This document shows, piece by piece, positions 46,301 to 57,298 of a stretch of 64,000 nt of DNA. The stretch's first letter is position 1. The number at the start of each line of letters is the position of its first letter. This DNA comes from Archivesica marissinica (lineage: Eukaryota > Mollusca > Bivalvia > Venerida > Vesicomyidae). The stretch spans positions 29,372,562 through 29,436,561 of the forward strand of contig CM026401.1 in assembly GCA_014843695.1 (NCBI GenBank), in the 5' to 3' direction. The position numbers and the translations under genes are program-made. The notes under the pieces are model-generated. The model was not told the DNA's origin. It did not search any database and saw only the letters and a list, made by a program, of their open reading frames with translations.

Positions 46301-49300
46301 TGGTGGTTTACTAAAGTTAACACTAGGATAAATAACTCTGTAAATGGTGGTTTACTAAAGAAAACACTAGGATAAATAACTCTGTAAATGGTGGTTTACT
46401 AAAGCTAACACTAGGATAAATAACTCTGTAAATGGTTGTTTACTAAAGTTAACACTAGGATAAATAACTCTGTAAATGGTGGTTTACTAAAGCTAACACT
46501 AGAATAAATAACTCTGTAAATGGTGGTTTACTAAAGTTAACACTAGGATAAATAACCCTGTAAATGGTGGTTTACTAAAGCTAACACTAGGATAAATAAC
46601 CCTGTAAATGGTGGTTTACTAAAGCTAACACTAGGATAAATAACCCTGTAAATGGTGGTTTACTAAATTTAACACTAGGATAAATAACCCTGTAAATGGT
46701 GGTTTACTAAAGCTAACACTAGGATAAATAACCCTGTAAATGGTGGTTTACTAAAGCTAACACTAGGATAAATAACTCTGTAAATGGAGGTTTACTAAAG
46801 TTAACACTAGNNNNNNNNNNNNNNNNNNNNNNNNNNNNNNNNNNNNNNNNNNNNNNNNNNNNNNNNNNNNNNNNNNNNNNNNNNNNNNNNNNNNNNNNNN
46901 NNNNNNNNNNNNNNNNNNNNNNNNNNNNNNNNNNNNNNNNNNNNNNNNNNNNNNNNNNNNNNNNNNNNNNNNNNNNNNNNNNNNNNNNNNNNNNNNNNNN
47001 NNNNNNNNNNNNNNNNNNNNNNNNNNNNNNNNNNNNNNNNNNNNNNNNNNNNNNNNNNNNNNNNNNNNNNNNNNNNNNNNNNNNNNNNNNNNNNNNNNNN
47101 NNNNNNNNNNNNNNNNNNNNNNNNNNNNNNNNNNNNNNNNNNNNNNNNNNNNNNNNNNNNNNNNNNNNNNNNNNNNNNNNNNNNNNNNNNNNNNNNNNNN
47201 NNNNNNNNNNNNNNNNNNNNNNNNNNNNNNNNNNNNNNNNNNNNNNNNNNNNNNNNNNNNNNNNNNNNNNNNNNNNNNNNNNNNNNNNNNNNNNNNNNNN
47301 NNNNNNNNNNNNNNNNNNNNNNNNNNNNNNNNNNNNNNNNNNNNNNNNNNNNNNNNNNNNNNNNNNNNNNNNNNNNNNNNNNNNNNNNNNNNNNNNNNNN
47401 NNNNNNNNNNNNNNNNNNNNNNNNNNNNNNNNNNNNNNNNNNNNNNNNNNNNNNNNNNNNNNNNNNNNNNNNNNNNNNNNNNNNNNNNNNNNNNNNNNNN
47501 NNNNNNNNNNNNNNNNNNNNNNNNNNNNNNNNNNNNNNNNNNNNNNNNNNNNNNNNNNNNNNNNNNNNNNNNNNNNNNNNNNNNNNNNNNNNNNNNNNNN
47601 NNNNNNNNNNNNNNNNNNNNNNNNNNNNNNNNNNNNNNNNNNNNNNNNNNNNNNNNNNNNNNNNNNNNNNNNNNNNNNNNNNNNNNNNNNNNNNNNNNNN
47701 NNNNNNNNNNNNNNNNNNNNNNNNNNNNNNNNNNNNNNNNNNNNNNNNNNNNNNNNNNNNNNNNNNNNNNNNNNNNNNNNNNNNNNNNNNNNNNNNNNNN
47801 NNNNNNNNNNAAATAACTCTGTAAATGGTGGTTTACTAAAGTTAACACTAGGATAAATAACTCTGTAAATGGTGGTTTACTAAAGTTAACACTAGGATAA
47901 ATAACTCTGTAAATGGTGGTTTACTGAAGTTAACAATAGGATAAATAACTCTGTAAATGGTGGTTTACTAAATTTAACAATAGGATAAATAACTCTGTAA
48001 ATGGTGGTTTACTAAATTTAACACTAGGATAAATAACTCTGTAAATGGTGGTTTACTAAAGTTAACACTAGGATAAATAACTCTGTAAATGGTGGTTTAC
48101 TGAAGTTAACACTAGGATAAATAACTCTGTAAATGGTGGTTTACTAAAGTTAACACTAGGATAAATAACTCTATAAATGGTGGTTTACTAAAGTTAACAC
48201 TAGGATAAATAACTCTGTAAATGGTGGTTTACTAAAGTTAACACTAGGATAAATAACTCTGTAAATGGTGGTTTACTAAAGTTAACACTAGGATAAATAA
48301 CTCTGTAAATGGTGGTTTACTGAAGTTAACACTAGGATAAATAACTCTGTAAATGGTGGTTTACTAAAGTTAACACTAGGATAAATAACTCTGTAAATGG
48401 TGGTTTACTTATGGTTAACACTAGGATAAATAACTCTGTAAATGGTGGTTTACTTATGGTTAACACTAGGATAAATAACTCTGTAAATGGTGGTTTACTT
48501 ATGGTTAACACTAGGATAAATAACCCTGTAAATGGTGGTTTACTAAAGTTAACACTAGGATAAATAACTCTGTAAATGGTGGTTTACTTAAGTTAACACT
48601 AGGATAAATAACTCTGTAAATGGTGGTTTACTAAAGTTAACACTAGGATAAATAACTCTGTAAATGGTGGTTTACTAAAGTTAACACTAGGATAAATAAC
48701 CCTGTAAATGGTGGTTTACTAAAGTTAACACTAGGATAAATAACTCTGTAAATGGTGGTTTACTAAAGTTAACACTAGGATAAATAACCCTGTAAATGGT
48801 GGTTTACTAAAGTTAACACTAGGATAAATAACCCTGTAAATGGTGGTTTACTAAAGTTAACCTAGGATAAATAACCCTGTAAATGGTGGTTTACTAAAGT
48901 TAACCTAGGATAAATAACCCTGTAAATGGTGGTTTACTGAAGTTAACCCTAGGATAAATAACCCTGTAAATGGTGGTTTACTAAAGTTACCCTAGGATAA
49001 ATAACCCTGTAAATGGTGGTTTACTAAAGTTAACCCTAGGATAAATAACCCTGTAAATGGTGGTTTACTAAAGTTAACACTAGGATAAATAACTCTGTAA
49101 ATGGTGGTTTACTAAAGTTAACACTAGGATAAATAACCTGTAAATGGTGGTTTACTAAAGTTAACACTAGGATAAATAACCCTGTAAATGGTGGTTTACT
49201 AAAGTTAACACTAGGATAAATAACTCTGTAAATGGTGGTTTACTAAAGTTAACACTAGGATAAATAACTCTGTAAATGGTGGTTTACTAAAGTTAACACT

Positions 49301-50812
49301 AGGATAAATAACTCTGTAAATGGTGGTTTACTAAAGTTAACACTAGGATAAATAACTCTGTAAATGGTGGTTTACTAAAGTTAACACTAGGATAAATAAC
49401 TCTGTAAATGGTGGTTTACTAAAGTTAACACTAGGATAAATAACTCTGTAAATGGTGGTTTACTAAAGTTAACACTAGGATAAATAACTCTGTAAATGGT
49501 GGTTTACTAAAGTTAACACTAGGATAAATAACTCTGTAAATGGTGGTTTACTAAAGGTTAACACTAGGATAAATAACTCTGTAAATGGTGGTTTACTAAA
49601 GTTAACACTAGGATAAATAACTCTGTAAATGGTGGTTTACTAAAGTTAACACTAGGATAAATAACCCTGTAAATGGTGGTTTACTAAAGTTAACACTAGG
49701 ATAAATAACCCTGTAAATGGTGGTTTACTTATGGTTAACCCTAGGATATATAACCCTGTAAATGGTGGTTTACTAAAGGTAACACTAGGATAAATAACCC
49801 TGTAAATGGTGGTTTACTAAAGTTAACACTAGGATAAATAACCCTGTAAATGGTGGTTTACTAAAGTTAACACTAGGATAAATAACCCTGTAAATGATGG
49901 TTTACTTATGGTTAACACTAGGATAAATAACCCTGTAAATGGTGGTTTACTAAAGTTAACACTAGGATAAATAACCCTGTAAATGGTGGTTTACTAAAGT
50001 TAACCCTAGGATAAATAACCCTGTAAATGGTGGTTTACTGAAGTTAACCCTAGGATAAATAACCCTGTAAATGGTGGTTTACTAAAGTTAACCCTAGGAT
50101 AAATAACCCTGTAAATGGTGGTTTACTGAAGTTAACCCTAGGATAAATAACCCTGTAAATGGTGGTTTACTAAAGTTAACACTAGGATAAATAACCCTGT
50201 AAATGGTGGTTTACTAAAGTTAACACTAGGATAAATAACCCTGTAAAAATGGTGGTTTACTAAAGTTAACCCTAGGATAAATAACCCTGTAAATGGTGGT
50301 TTACTAAAGTTAACCCTAGGATAAATAACCCTGTAAATGGTGGTTTACTGAAGTTAACCCTAGGATAAATAACCCTGTAAATGGTGGTTTACTAAAGTTA
50401 ACCCTAGGATAAATAACCCTGTAAATGGTGGTTTACTGAAGTTAACCCTAGGATAAATAACCCTGTAAATGGTGGTTTACTAAAGGTAACACTAGGATAA
50501 ATAACCCTGTAAATGGTGGTTTACTAAAGTTAACACTAGGATAAATAACCCTGTAAATGGTGGTTTACTAAAGTTAACACTAGGATAAATAACCCTGTAA
50601 ATGATGGTTTACTTATGGTTAACACTAGGATAAATAACCCTGTAAATGGTGGTTTACTAAAGTTAACACTAGGATAAATAACCCTGTAAATGGTGGTTTA
50701 CTAAAGTTAACACTAGGATAAATAACCCTGTAAATGGTGGTTTACTTATGGTTAACACTAGGATAAATAACCCTGTAAATGATGGTTTACTTATGGTTAA
50801 CACTAGGATAAA
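43336..50812 (+). repeat. 44-bp array, >147 copies, holds an assembly gap
   Basis: Unit AAATAACTCTGTAAATGGTG + GTTTACTAAAGTTAACACTA + GGAT. Variants: GGCTGG, TTATGG, TAACCCTAGG, ACCCTG, clustered by region (ACCCTG/CCCTAGG forms dominate after ~48800). Indel-rich units near 45840-46180 look like sequence error or decay. No exon, SINE or other founder recognised. Confidence 0.96.
46811..47810. other. Scaffold gap, 1000 N
   Basis: Exactly 1000 N with the same 44-bp array on both sides, so the true length is unknown and probably all array. Confidence 0.98.
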
Positions 50813-50907
50813 TTTGCATATGAATTATAGTATTATTTTTCCAACTTAAGAAAAACATCATAAAGAGACTTTAACCAGTCAGCCTTAAAGCGAGATGTAT
50901 CTATATG

Positions 50908-51082
50908 TATGTGAGATGGTACGGTGGTTGCCAGATCGGACAGGTGGGTTTTATCCGGGTACTCCGGTTTCCTCCCACACGAATGACCACATATATGCTT
51001 TCATCCACGCCAACGAGAGTGATTGATATAAGTTGTTAAAACTTGCTTCGCATTCGTTGTAAAATAAATCAAGTTTAAACTT
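50908..51082 (+). mobile_element. SINE-3 3' part
   Basis: GAGATGGTACGGTGGTTGCC, TTTCCTCCCACACGAATGAC, tail TCGTTGTAAAATAAATCAAG. Confidence 0.83.
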
Positions 51083-51254
51083 CTTTTTTTAAAACTTTAT
51101 TCTAACAGTTAGGCTGCCACTGCACCACAACCGTGGACAGGGCTGTGCAAGTAATGCTGCTAAAATTTGTATTCAATGTATCACACGCCGCTGTCTGATT
51201 TCTTATGATTACAATAATGCTGAAGAATATGTTTGAATTTTGTGTTTTAAACAG

Positions 51255-51429
51255 AGATCATACCGGAAGGCGTTGTTCGATGACGCCTTGATAAGAATAC
51301 GACGAGCGTGTATTAAAACTGAGAGGGAAATAGAGAAGTTCAAATCCATGCAGGACAAGGTCGACGAAATTGTGATACAGAAAGCGAGAGAGGAGAGGGA
51401 CTATGGAGAAATTCCAGATGAATTTAGAG
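51255..51429 (+). CDS. UBE4B: UBE4B exon 13 of window
   Basis: 58 codons plus one base: RSYRKALFDDALIRIRRACI, IEKFKSMQDKVDEIV, ending YGEIPDEFR. Matches RSYSKELFE...IEKF...PDEFRDPLMD. A lysine- and glutamate-rich helix precedes the U-box linker. Acceptor TTTTAAACAG, donor AGAG|GTACCG. The final ~22 nt and donor found the 57-bp array that follows. Confidence 0.95.
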
Positions 51430-52215
51430 GTACCGTATTAACATGTGTATTATACATATACGGATAAATTCCAGATGAATTTAGACGTACCGTATTAACA
51501 TGTGTATTATACATATACGGATAAATTCCAGATGAATTTAGACGTACCGTATTAACATGTGTATTATACATATACGGATAAATTCCAGATGAATTTAGAC
51601 GTACCGTATTAACATGTGTATTATACATATACGGATAAATTCCAGATGAATTTAGACGTACCGTATTAACATGTGTATTATACATATATGGAGAAATTCC
51701 AGATGAATTTAGAGGTACCGTATTAACATGTGTATTATACATATACGGATAAATTCCAGATGAATTTAGACGTACCGTATTAACATGTGTATTATACATA
51801 TACGGATAAATTCCAGATGAATTTAGACATACCGTATTAACATGTGTATTATACATATACGGATAAATTCCAGATGAATTTAGACGTACCGTATTAACAT
51901 GTGTATTATACATATACGGATAAATTCCAGATGAATTTAGACGTACCGTATTAACATGTGTATTATACATATACGGATAAATTCCAGATGAATTTAGACG
52001 TACCGTATAACATGTGTATTATACATATACGGATAAATTCCAGATGAATTTAGACGTACCGTATTAACATGTGTATTATACATATACGGATAAATTCCAG
52101 ATGAATTTAGACGTACCGTATTAACATGTGTATTATACATATACGGATAAATTCCAGATGAATTTAGAGGTACCGTATTAACATGTGTATTATACATATA
52201 CAGATCAATTCCAGA
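51401..52215 (+). repeat. 57-bp array seeded on exon 13 3' end and 5' splice site
   Basis: About 14 units: AAATTCCAGATGAATTTAGA + (C/G)GTACCGTATTAACATGTG + TATTATACATATACGGAT. The first unit is exon 13's GAAATTCCAGATGAATTTAGAG|GTACCG region. The copies at ~51690 and ~52168 keep the exon-like AGAGGTACC; most read AGACGTACC. Most copies read TAA where the exon has GAA. Degenerate units follow to ~52310. Confidence 0.95.
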
Positions 52216-52479
52216 TGAATTTAAAGATACTGTATTGCCCTGTGAATACAGCTTATATGGGTAAATTCAAGATCAATTTCGATGTACCGGTGTACGAATA
52301 AATTCCACATTAATTTTTGTTGTGTATTTTATTGATCAGAAATAGCCTTCTCCTAGTTGTGGAAATGTTGCACCCAGACTGCACACTGCCTCACTAAACA
52401 TAAATTTGTCTGACTGGAGGTTTGGAGGACACATGTTTTAATACACTACATGATATCAAAAGCAATTTTTCCCCTGTAA

Positions 52480-53050
52480 ATAGTGGAACTTGTACTTATT
52501 GTAATTAACCGGACTGTTACTTTGGAAATAGTGGAACTTGTTCTTGTTGTAATTAACCGGACTGGTACTTTGGAAATAGTGGAACTAGTACTTGTTGTAA
52601 TTAACTGGACTGGTACTTGGGAAATAGTGGAACTAGTACTTGTTGTAATTAACCGGACTGTTACTTTGGAAATAGTGGAACTTGTACTTGTTGTAATTAA
52701 CCGGACTGGTACTTGGGAAATAGTGGAACTTGTACTTGTTGTAATTAACCAGACTGGTACTTTGGAAATAGTGGAACTTGTACTTGTTGTAATTAACCGG
52801 ACTGGTACTTGGGAAATAGTGGAACTTGTACTTGTTGTAATTAACCAGACTGGTACTTTGGAAACAGTGGAACTTGTACTTGTAATTAACCGGACTGGTT
52901 CTTTGGAAATAGTGGAACTTGTACTTGTAATTAACCGGACTGGTTCTTTGGAAATAGTGGAACTTGTACTTGTTGTAATTAACCAGACTGGTACTTTGGA
53001 AACAGTGGAACTTGTACTTGTAATTAACCGGACTGGTTCTTTGGAAATAT
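52480..53050 (+). repeat. 48/45-bp array, ~12 copies
   Basis: Unit GTAATTAACCGGACTGGTAC + TTTGGAAATAGTGGAACTTG + TACTTGTT, some lacking GTT. Both strands are open because periods are multiples of three. Confidence 0.95.
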
Positions 53051-53082
53051 TCATTTTTAAAGACGTTTATCCATTACAATCC

Positions 53083-54270
53083 ATCAGTTCTCCGGTATAA
53101 TCCATCAGTTCTCCGGTACAATCCATCATTTCTCCGGTACAATCCATCAGTTGTCCGGTACAATCCATCATTTCTCCGGTACAATCCATCAGTTGTCCGG
53201 CGGTACAATGCATCAGTTCTCCGGTACAATCCATCAGTTCTCTGGTACAATCCATCAGTTCTCTGGTACAATCCATCATTTCTCCGGTACAATCCATCAG
53301 TTCTCCGGTACAATCCATCATTTCTCCCGTACAATCCATCATTTCTCCCGTACAATCCATCATTTCTCCCGTACAATCCATCATTTCTCCGGTACAATCC
53401 ATCATTTCTCCCGTACAATCCATCAGTTCTCCGGTACAATCCATCAGTTCTCCGGTACAATCCATCATTTCTCCCATACAATCCATCAATTCTCTTGTAC
53501 AATCCATCAGTTCTCCCGTACAATCCATCAGTTCTCCCGTACAATCCATCAGTCCTCCGGTACAATCCATCATTTCTCCTGTACAATCCATCAGTTCTCC
53601 GGTACAATCCATCATTTCTCCTGTACAATCCATCAGTTCTCCTGTACAATCCATCAGTTCTCCGGTACAATCCATCAGTTCTCCGGTACAATTCATCAGT
53701 TCTCCTGTACAATCCATCAGTTCTCCGGTACAATCCATCAGTTCTCCGGTACAATCCATCAGTTCTCCGGTACAATCCATCATTTCTCCTGTACAATCCA
53801 TCAGTTCTCCGGTACAATCCATCATTTCTCCGGTACAATCCATCATTTCTCCGGTACAATCCATCAGTTCTCCGGTACAATCCATCATTTCTCCCGTACA
53901 ATCCATCATTTCTCCGGTACAATCCATCAGTTCTCCTGTACAATCCATCATTTCTCCGGTACAATCCATCAGTTCTCCGGTACAATCCATCTGTTCTCCG
54001 GTACAATCCATCATTTCTCCGGTACAATCCATCATTTCTCCGGTACAATCCATCAGTTCTCCTGTACAATCCATCATTTCTCCTGTACAATCCATCAGTT
54101 CTCCGGTACAATCCATCATTTCTCCGGTACAATCCATCATTTCTCCGGTACAATCCATCATTTCTCCCGTACAATCCATCATTTCTCTGGTACAATCCAT
54201 CATTTCTCCGGTACAATCCATCAGTTCTCCCGTACAATCCATCATTTCTCTGGTACAATCCATCAGTTCA
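53083..54270 (+). repeat. 21-bp array abutting the U-box exon acceptor
   Basis: About 57 units of TCAGTTCTCCGGTACAATCC + A, with CAG/CATT and GG/CC/CT variants. The last unit passes into TCAGTTCACCATTGCAG, the acceptor of exon 14. The + strand frame across it is open and in frame with the U-box. Confidence 0.96.
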
Positions 54271-54279
54271 CCATTGCAG

Positions 54280-54426
54280 ATGCTCTCATGGACACGTTGA
54301 TGAAGGACCCAGTCGAGTTACCAAGCGGCAATATAGTAGATCGACATATCATTGTGAGGCATCTCCTTAACTCACAGACTGACCCCTTCAACAGACAACC
54401 TCTCAGAGAGGAAGGGCTCATTCCCA
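54280..54426 (+). CDS. UBE4B: UBE4B exon 14 of window (U-box)
   Basis: Two bases completing Asp, 48 codons, then one base. It encodes most of the U-box, the RING-like E2-binding fold without zinc: [38 protein letters not shown]. The DPV and PFNR loops that contact the E2 in this family are intact, so the ligase end looks functional. Acceptor CACCATTGCAG; its pyrimidine tract is provided by the last, diverged unit of the 21-bp array. Donor CCCA|GTAAGT. Confidence 0.97.
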
Positions 54427-54827
54427 GTAAGTATACTGGGCCATTTATATATAGATTTTGTATTTTATAATGCTGTTCAAGATGGTGGCATATAGATTAG
54501 CCCTTGTGAATCTGTACATTCATAAGTATAATTAATAACAGTCAACGGAAGCTGAGGTGAGTGGTTGTTGATTTTGCCCCTCCCTCACGCAGATGGTTCT
54601 TCTGTTGTAAGGATCAATAAATATTAAGTGTAGCATTGATGGAGCACATTTACACCAACATTTATTTCCAAATGTTGCCAAAGTTTTTGCATGTTAAAAA
54701 TGTTCATGGATCGCCAGCGAAAATCTACTCTCACAAACTTTTAACAACTTTTACTATCGGAGCTGGCACTGGACGTTTGCCCAAACGTCTGTCCAAACGT
54801 TGTAGTGTGAACCCATCTTTAATAACA

Positions 54828-55076
54828 GTCTGATTAGTGCAGTGGTTACGCTCGCTTCTCATTAAAGCAACCCGAGTTCGAACATCGGAGAGAAGTACGT
54901 GAGATGGTACGGTTGTCGCCAGATCGGACATGAGGGTTATCTCCGGGTACTCCGGTTTCCTCCCACACGAATGACCACAGTTACGCTTTCATCTGCGCCA
55001 ACGAGAGTGATTAATATAAATTGCTAAAGCTTGTTTCGCAATCGTTGTAAAATAAATATAAAGTTTAAACTTTAAG
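54828..55076 (+). mobile_element. SINE-3 copy, full length
   Basis: tRNA-like head CTGATTAGTGCAGTGGTTAC and CCGAGTTCGAACATCGG (A and B boxes), body GAGATGGTACGGTTGTCGCC, tail TCGTTGTAAAATAAATATAA. A diverged full-length relative lies at ~2195-2365. Confidence 0.83.
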
Positions 55077-55352
55077 CTAACTCACGCACAGGGATCCAGT
55101 GCATACGCTGGATCCCATCCCTGGGTTACAACCTTAAATAGTCGACATACATGTATCAATCAAATCTAGTAAACAAGTTTAAAAGTTTACAATTTTTCGA
55201 CAATATCTACTGTAGAAATTAGAGTATCTCGGAGCTGTGAAATCATGATGTCGCACCCAATTAAATAGTAAAATATTGCTCTATATTTCCATCAACAATC
55301 TACAAATACATTGTACATTGTATCCGCTTTCTTTCTTGTTTTGATACGTTTA

Positions 55353-55467
55353 TTTAGTTTTATACAAATTTATTTTAGCTCGATTGCGAAACAAGTTCTT
55401 ACAACCTCTATTAATCACTCTCGAGACCTCATTCCTGATGAAATCCATCGCCACGAGGGAGAGAGAA
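55353..55467 (-). mobile_element. SINE-1 3' part
   Basis: Reverse copy from TTTATACAAATTTATTTTAG to ATCGCCACGAGGGAGAGAG; the head is missing. Confidence 0.78.
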
Positions 55468-55606
55468 TACGTTTATTTATCTTCGCCCCTTGGTAAAAAA
55501 GTATATTAGTCATTGTTGCCGTCACTCGTAAACTGATCTAGTGCTCTATCTCCACGATAGCCCCATGAAAAAGTCAAATATAATCTCGCTGACTTTGTAC
55601 TTGCAG

Positions 55607-55665
55607 GAAGTGATTTGAAGAAGAAAATAGAAGCTTGGATCAAAGGCAAAGAGCAGCCAAAATAA
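55607..55665 (+). CDS. UBE4B: UBE4B last exon (U-box end and stop)
   Basis: Two bases completing Arg, 18 codons and TAA: SDLKKKIEAWIKGKEQPK. It matches the last U-box helix ELKEQIQAWMREK of UBE4B. Acceptor TACTTGCAG. The C-terminus ends two or three residues from where vertebrate UBE4B ends. Confidence 0.96.
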
Positions 55666-56154
55666 GTTATCTCCATCTAGTCATACTTCATTATCGCCGT
55701 AAAATAATCATTTAAATGACACGGAGCTGTAAACTGTAGGAAGTTGATCCGATTGGCTACAGAAATTATGTTCCGTTTTCTTTGATTCCAGACATGTGCA
55801 AATTTGTGTGTAATTTGATTGGCTACAGAAATTGTAATAAGTTTCGATTGGTTTAAAGGCATTTGCAAATTTCAGCTGTAATCTGATTGGCTACAGAAAT
55901 TGTGATACGTTTCGATCGGTTTAAAGGCATTTGCAAATTTCAACTGTGGTCTCATTGGCTGCATAAATTGTGATCTGTTTCCATTGGTTACAGACATTTG
56001 CAAGTTTGAACCGGGTTACAATCAGAACGGTGAAGTGTGATCACTTCTGATTGGCTACAGACAAGTGCTTCAGTCTGATTGGTTGCTAAGCTTGTGTTCA
56101 TAGTTGACTTGTTGCACAGTTTGGACTGCAATCCGTTGTAATTAATTGCTATAT

Positions 56155-56200
56155 CAGGTCTGCTTCTGTGGTCGTGTGGTTATGGTCGCTGACTTGAAAA
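56155..56200 (+). mobile_element. SINE-2 head fragment
   Basis: GCTTCTGTGGTCGTGTGGTT + ATGGTCGCTGACTTG matches the SINE-2 head, then stops. Confidence 0.6.
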
Positions 56201-56249
56201 CAAATATTTTATTAGCCAAAGTCATTGAAAATCATAAAAGAAAAAGATT

Positions 56250-56345
56250 TGTGTTTATTACCATAGTGTAAGATAGGATCTTATTCCATCTCGTGATCAC
56301 TTGATGAAATAAAGTCCTATCTGACACTAATAAACACAAATATCC
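56250..56345. repeat. Foldback element
   Basis: ATTTGTGTTTATTACCATAG ... TAAGATAGGA pairs with TCCTATCTGACACTAATAAA ... CACAAATAT. Confidence 0.7.
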
Positions 56346-56512
56346 AATGTCTTACCATGTCAGGATTTCCATGTGAACACATTTGATTGGTTGAATATAC
56401 TAATCTGCAACCAATCAGAATTATCAACACTGAGTGTAAGATTTGATTAGTTAGATATGAGAGCCAATCAAAACATAGAATTGAAACTTTGTTTAATATG
56501 CTTGGGTAGTAC

Positions 56513-57003
56513 TTTGGCCGGGTGAGAAGAACGGGGTAGCGTTGGTCGCAGTACATATAACAACCTGGCCGGGTGAGAAGAACGGGGTAGCGTTGGTCGC
56601 AGTACATATAACAACCTGGCCGGGTGAGAGGAACGGGGTAGCGTTGGTCGCAGTACATATAACAACCTGGCCAGGTGAGAGGAACGGGGTAGCGTTGGTC
56701 GCAGTACATATAACAACCTGGCCAGGTGAGAGGAACGGGGTAGCGTTGGTCGCAGTACATATAACAACCTGGCCAGGTGAGAGGAACGGGGTAGCGTTGG
56801 TCGCAGTACATATAACAACCTGGCCAGGTGAGAGAAACGGGGTAGCGTTGGTCGCAGTACATGTAACAACCTGGCCGGGTGAGAAGAACGGGGTAGCGTT
56901 GGTCGCAGTACATGTAACAACCTGGCCGGGTGAGAAGAACGGAGTAGCTTTGTTCGCAGTACATATAACAACCTGGCCGGGTGAGAAGAACGGGGTAGCT
57001 TTG
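56513..57003 (+). repeat. 51-bp array, ~10 copies
   Basis: Unit GGGTGAGAAGAACGGGGTAG + CGTTGGTCGCAGTACATATA + ACAACCTGGCC. The middle copies carry AGGTGAGAGG. Period is 17 codons, so five frames are open; none is supported as a gene. Confidence 0.95.
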
Positions 57004-57135
57004 AATATTTCACACAAATTTGCCTTTACAATTTTGTTTAAAAAGACTTAAAAAAAGACTTTTAAAGTGACAGCATTTCCAGTGTCACTAAATATATGAG
57101 GGAGAAAGGCAGAATGTTTTGTCATTTCTAGTATA

Positions 57136-57296
57136 CAGTCGAACCTGTCTTAAGCAGCCAGCCTAGGGAATCACAGAAAGTGGCTGCTTAATAGAGGTTA
57201 AATGTATAAACAATGTGACATATTAGGACTCTGAACACTGGCTGCTTAGCACAGGAGGTTGCTTAATAGAGATGACCACTAACACAGGTTTGACTG
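57136..57296. mobile_element. MITE-B, TA-flanked, 161 bp
   Basis: CAGTCGAACCTGTCTTAAGC and ...AACACAGGTTTGACTG are inverted repeats with TA outside. Same family as 33742-33919. Confidence 0.87.
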
Positions 57297-57298
57297 TA

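Larger units (their letters stand above)
6708..55665 (+). other. UBE4B: UBE4B gene, 3' part (15 exons in window)
   Basis: Ubiquitin conjugation factor E4 B is a U-box E3/E4 ligase (Ufd2 family) that extends ubiquitin chains on pre-ubiquitinated substrates, working with E2 enzymes and the p97/VCP segregase in cytosol and nucleus. Fifteen exons joined by GT-AG introns in compatible phase give a protein that follows remembered animal UBE4B collinearly from the middle of the Ufd2P core to the C-terminal U-box and stop, about 684 residues. The N-terminal half lies beyond the left edge. Introns run from 310 bp to about 14 kb, and the long ones owe their length mostly to tandem arrays. UBE4A is less likely: the [10 protein letters not shown] block, the U-box loop TDPFNR and the short C-terminal tail all fit UBE4B better. 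Identification is from recalled family sequence, not from a search. Confidence 0.96.
55666..56349 (+). other. UBE4B: Probable UBE4B 3' UTR
   Basis: Follows the stop codon directly. A degenerate ~75-bp repeat (TGATTGGCTACAGAAATTGT, TTTAAAGGCATTTGCAAATT) occurs four or five times at 55740-56060, placing several GATTGG (inverted CCAAT) motifs in the transcript. The first AATAAA I see is 56308-56313, inside a foldback; the true poly(A) site is not certain. Confidence 0.5.

Noticed and set aside
46763..47848. Open frame across the N block (likewise 61231-62382)
   Set aside because: Made of unknown residues across assembly gaps.
48840..50470. Interstitial telomere repeat (TAACCCTA motifs)
   Set aside because: The motif is one variant within a 44-bp unit and is never repeated at 6-bp spacing.
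20903..50812. Centromeric satellite
   Set aside because: The arrays differ from intron to intron, lie between conserved exons of an apparently active gene, and several derive from its own exon edges.
53067..54263. Minus-strand open frames of ~395 codons rich in MDCTGE or DGLYRR
   Set aside because: By-products of the 21-bp array, which is open in several frames on both strands; they are antisense to the U-box intron.
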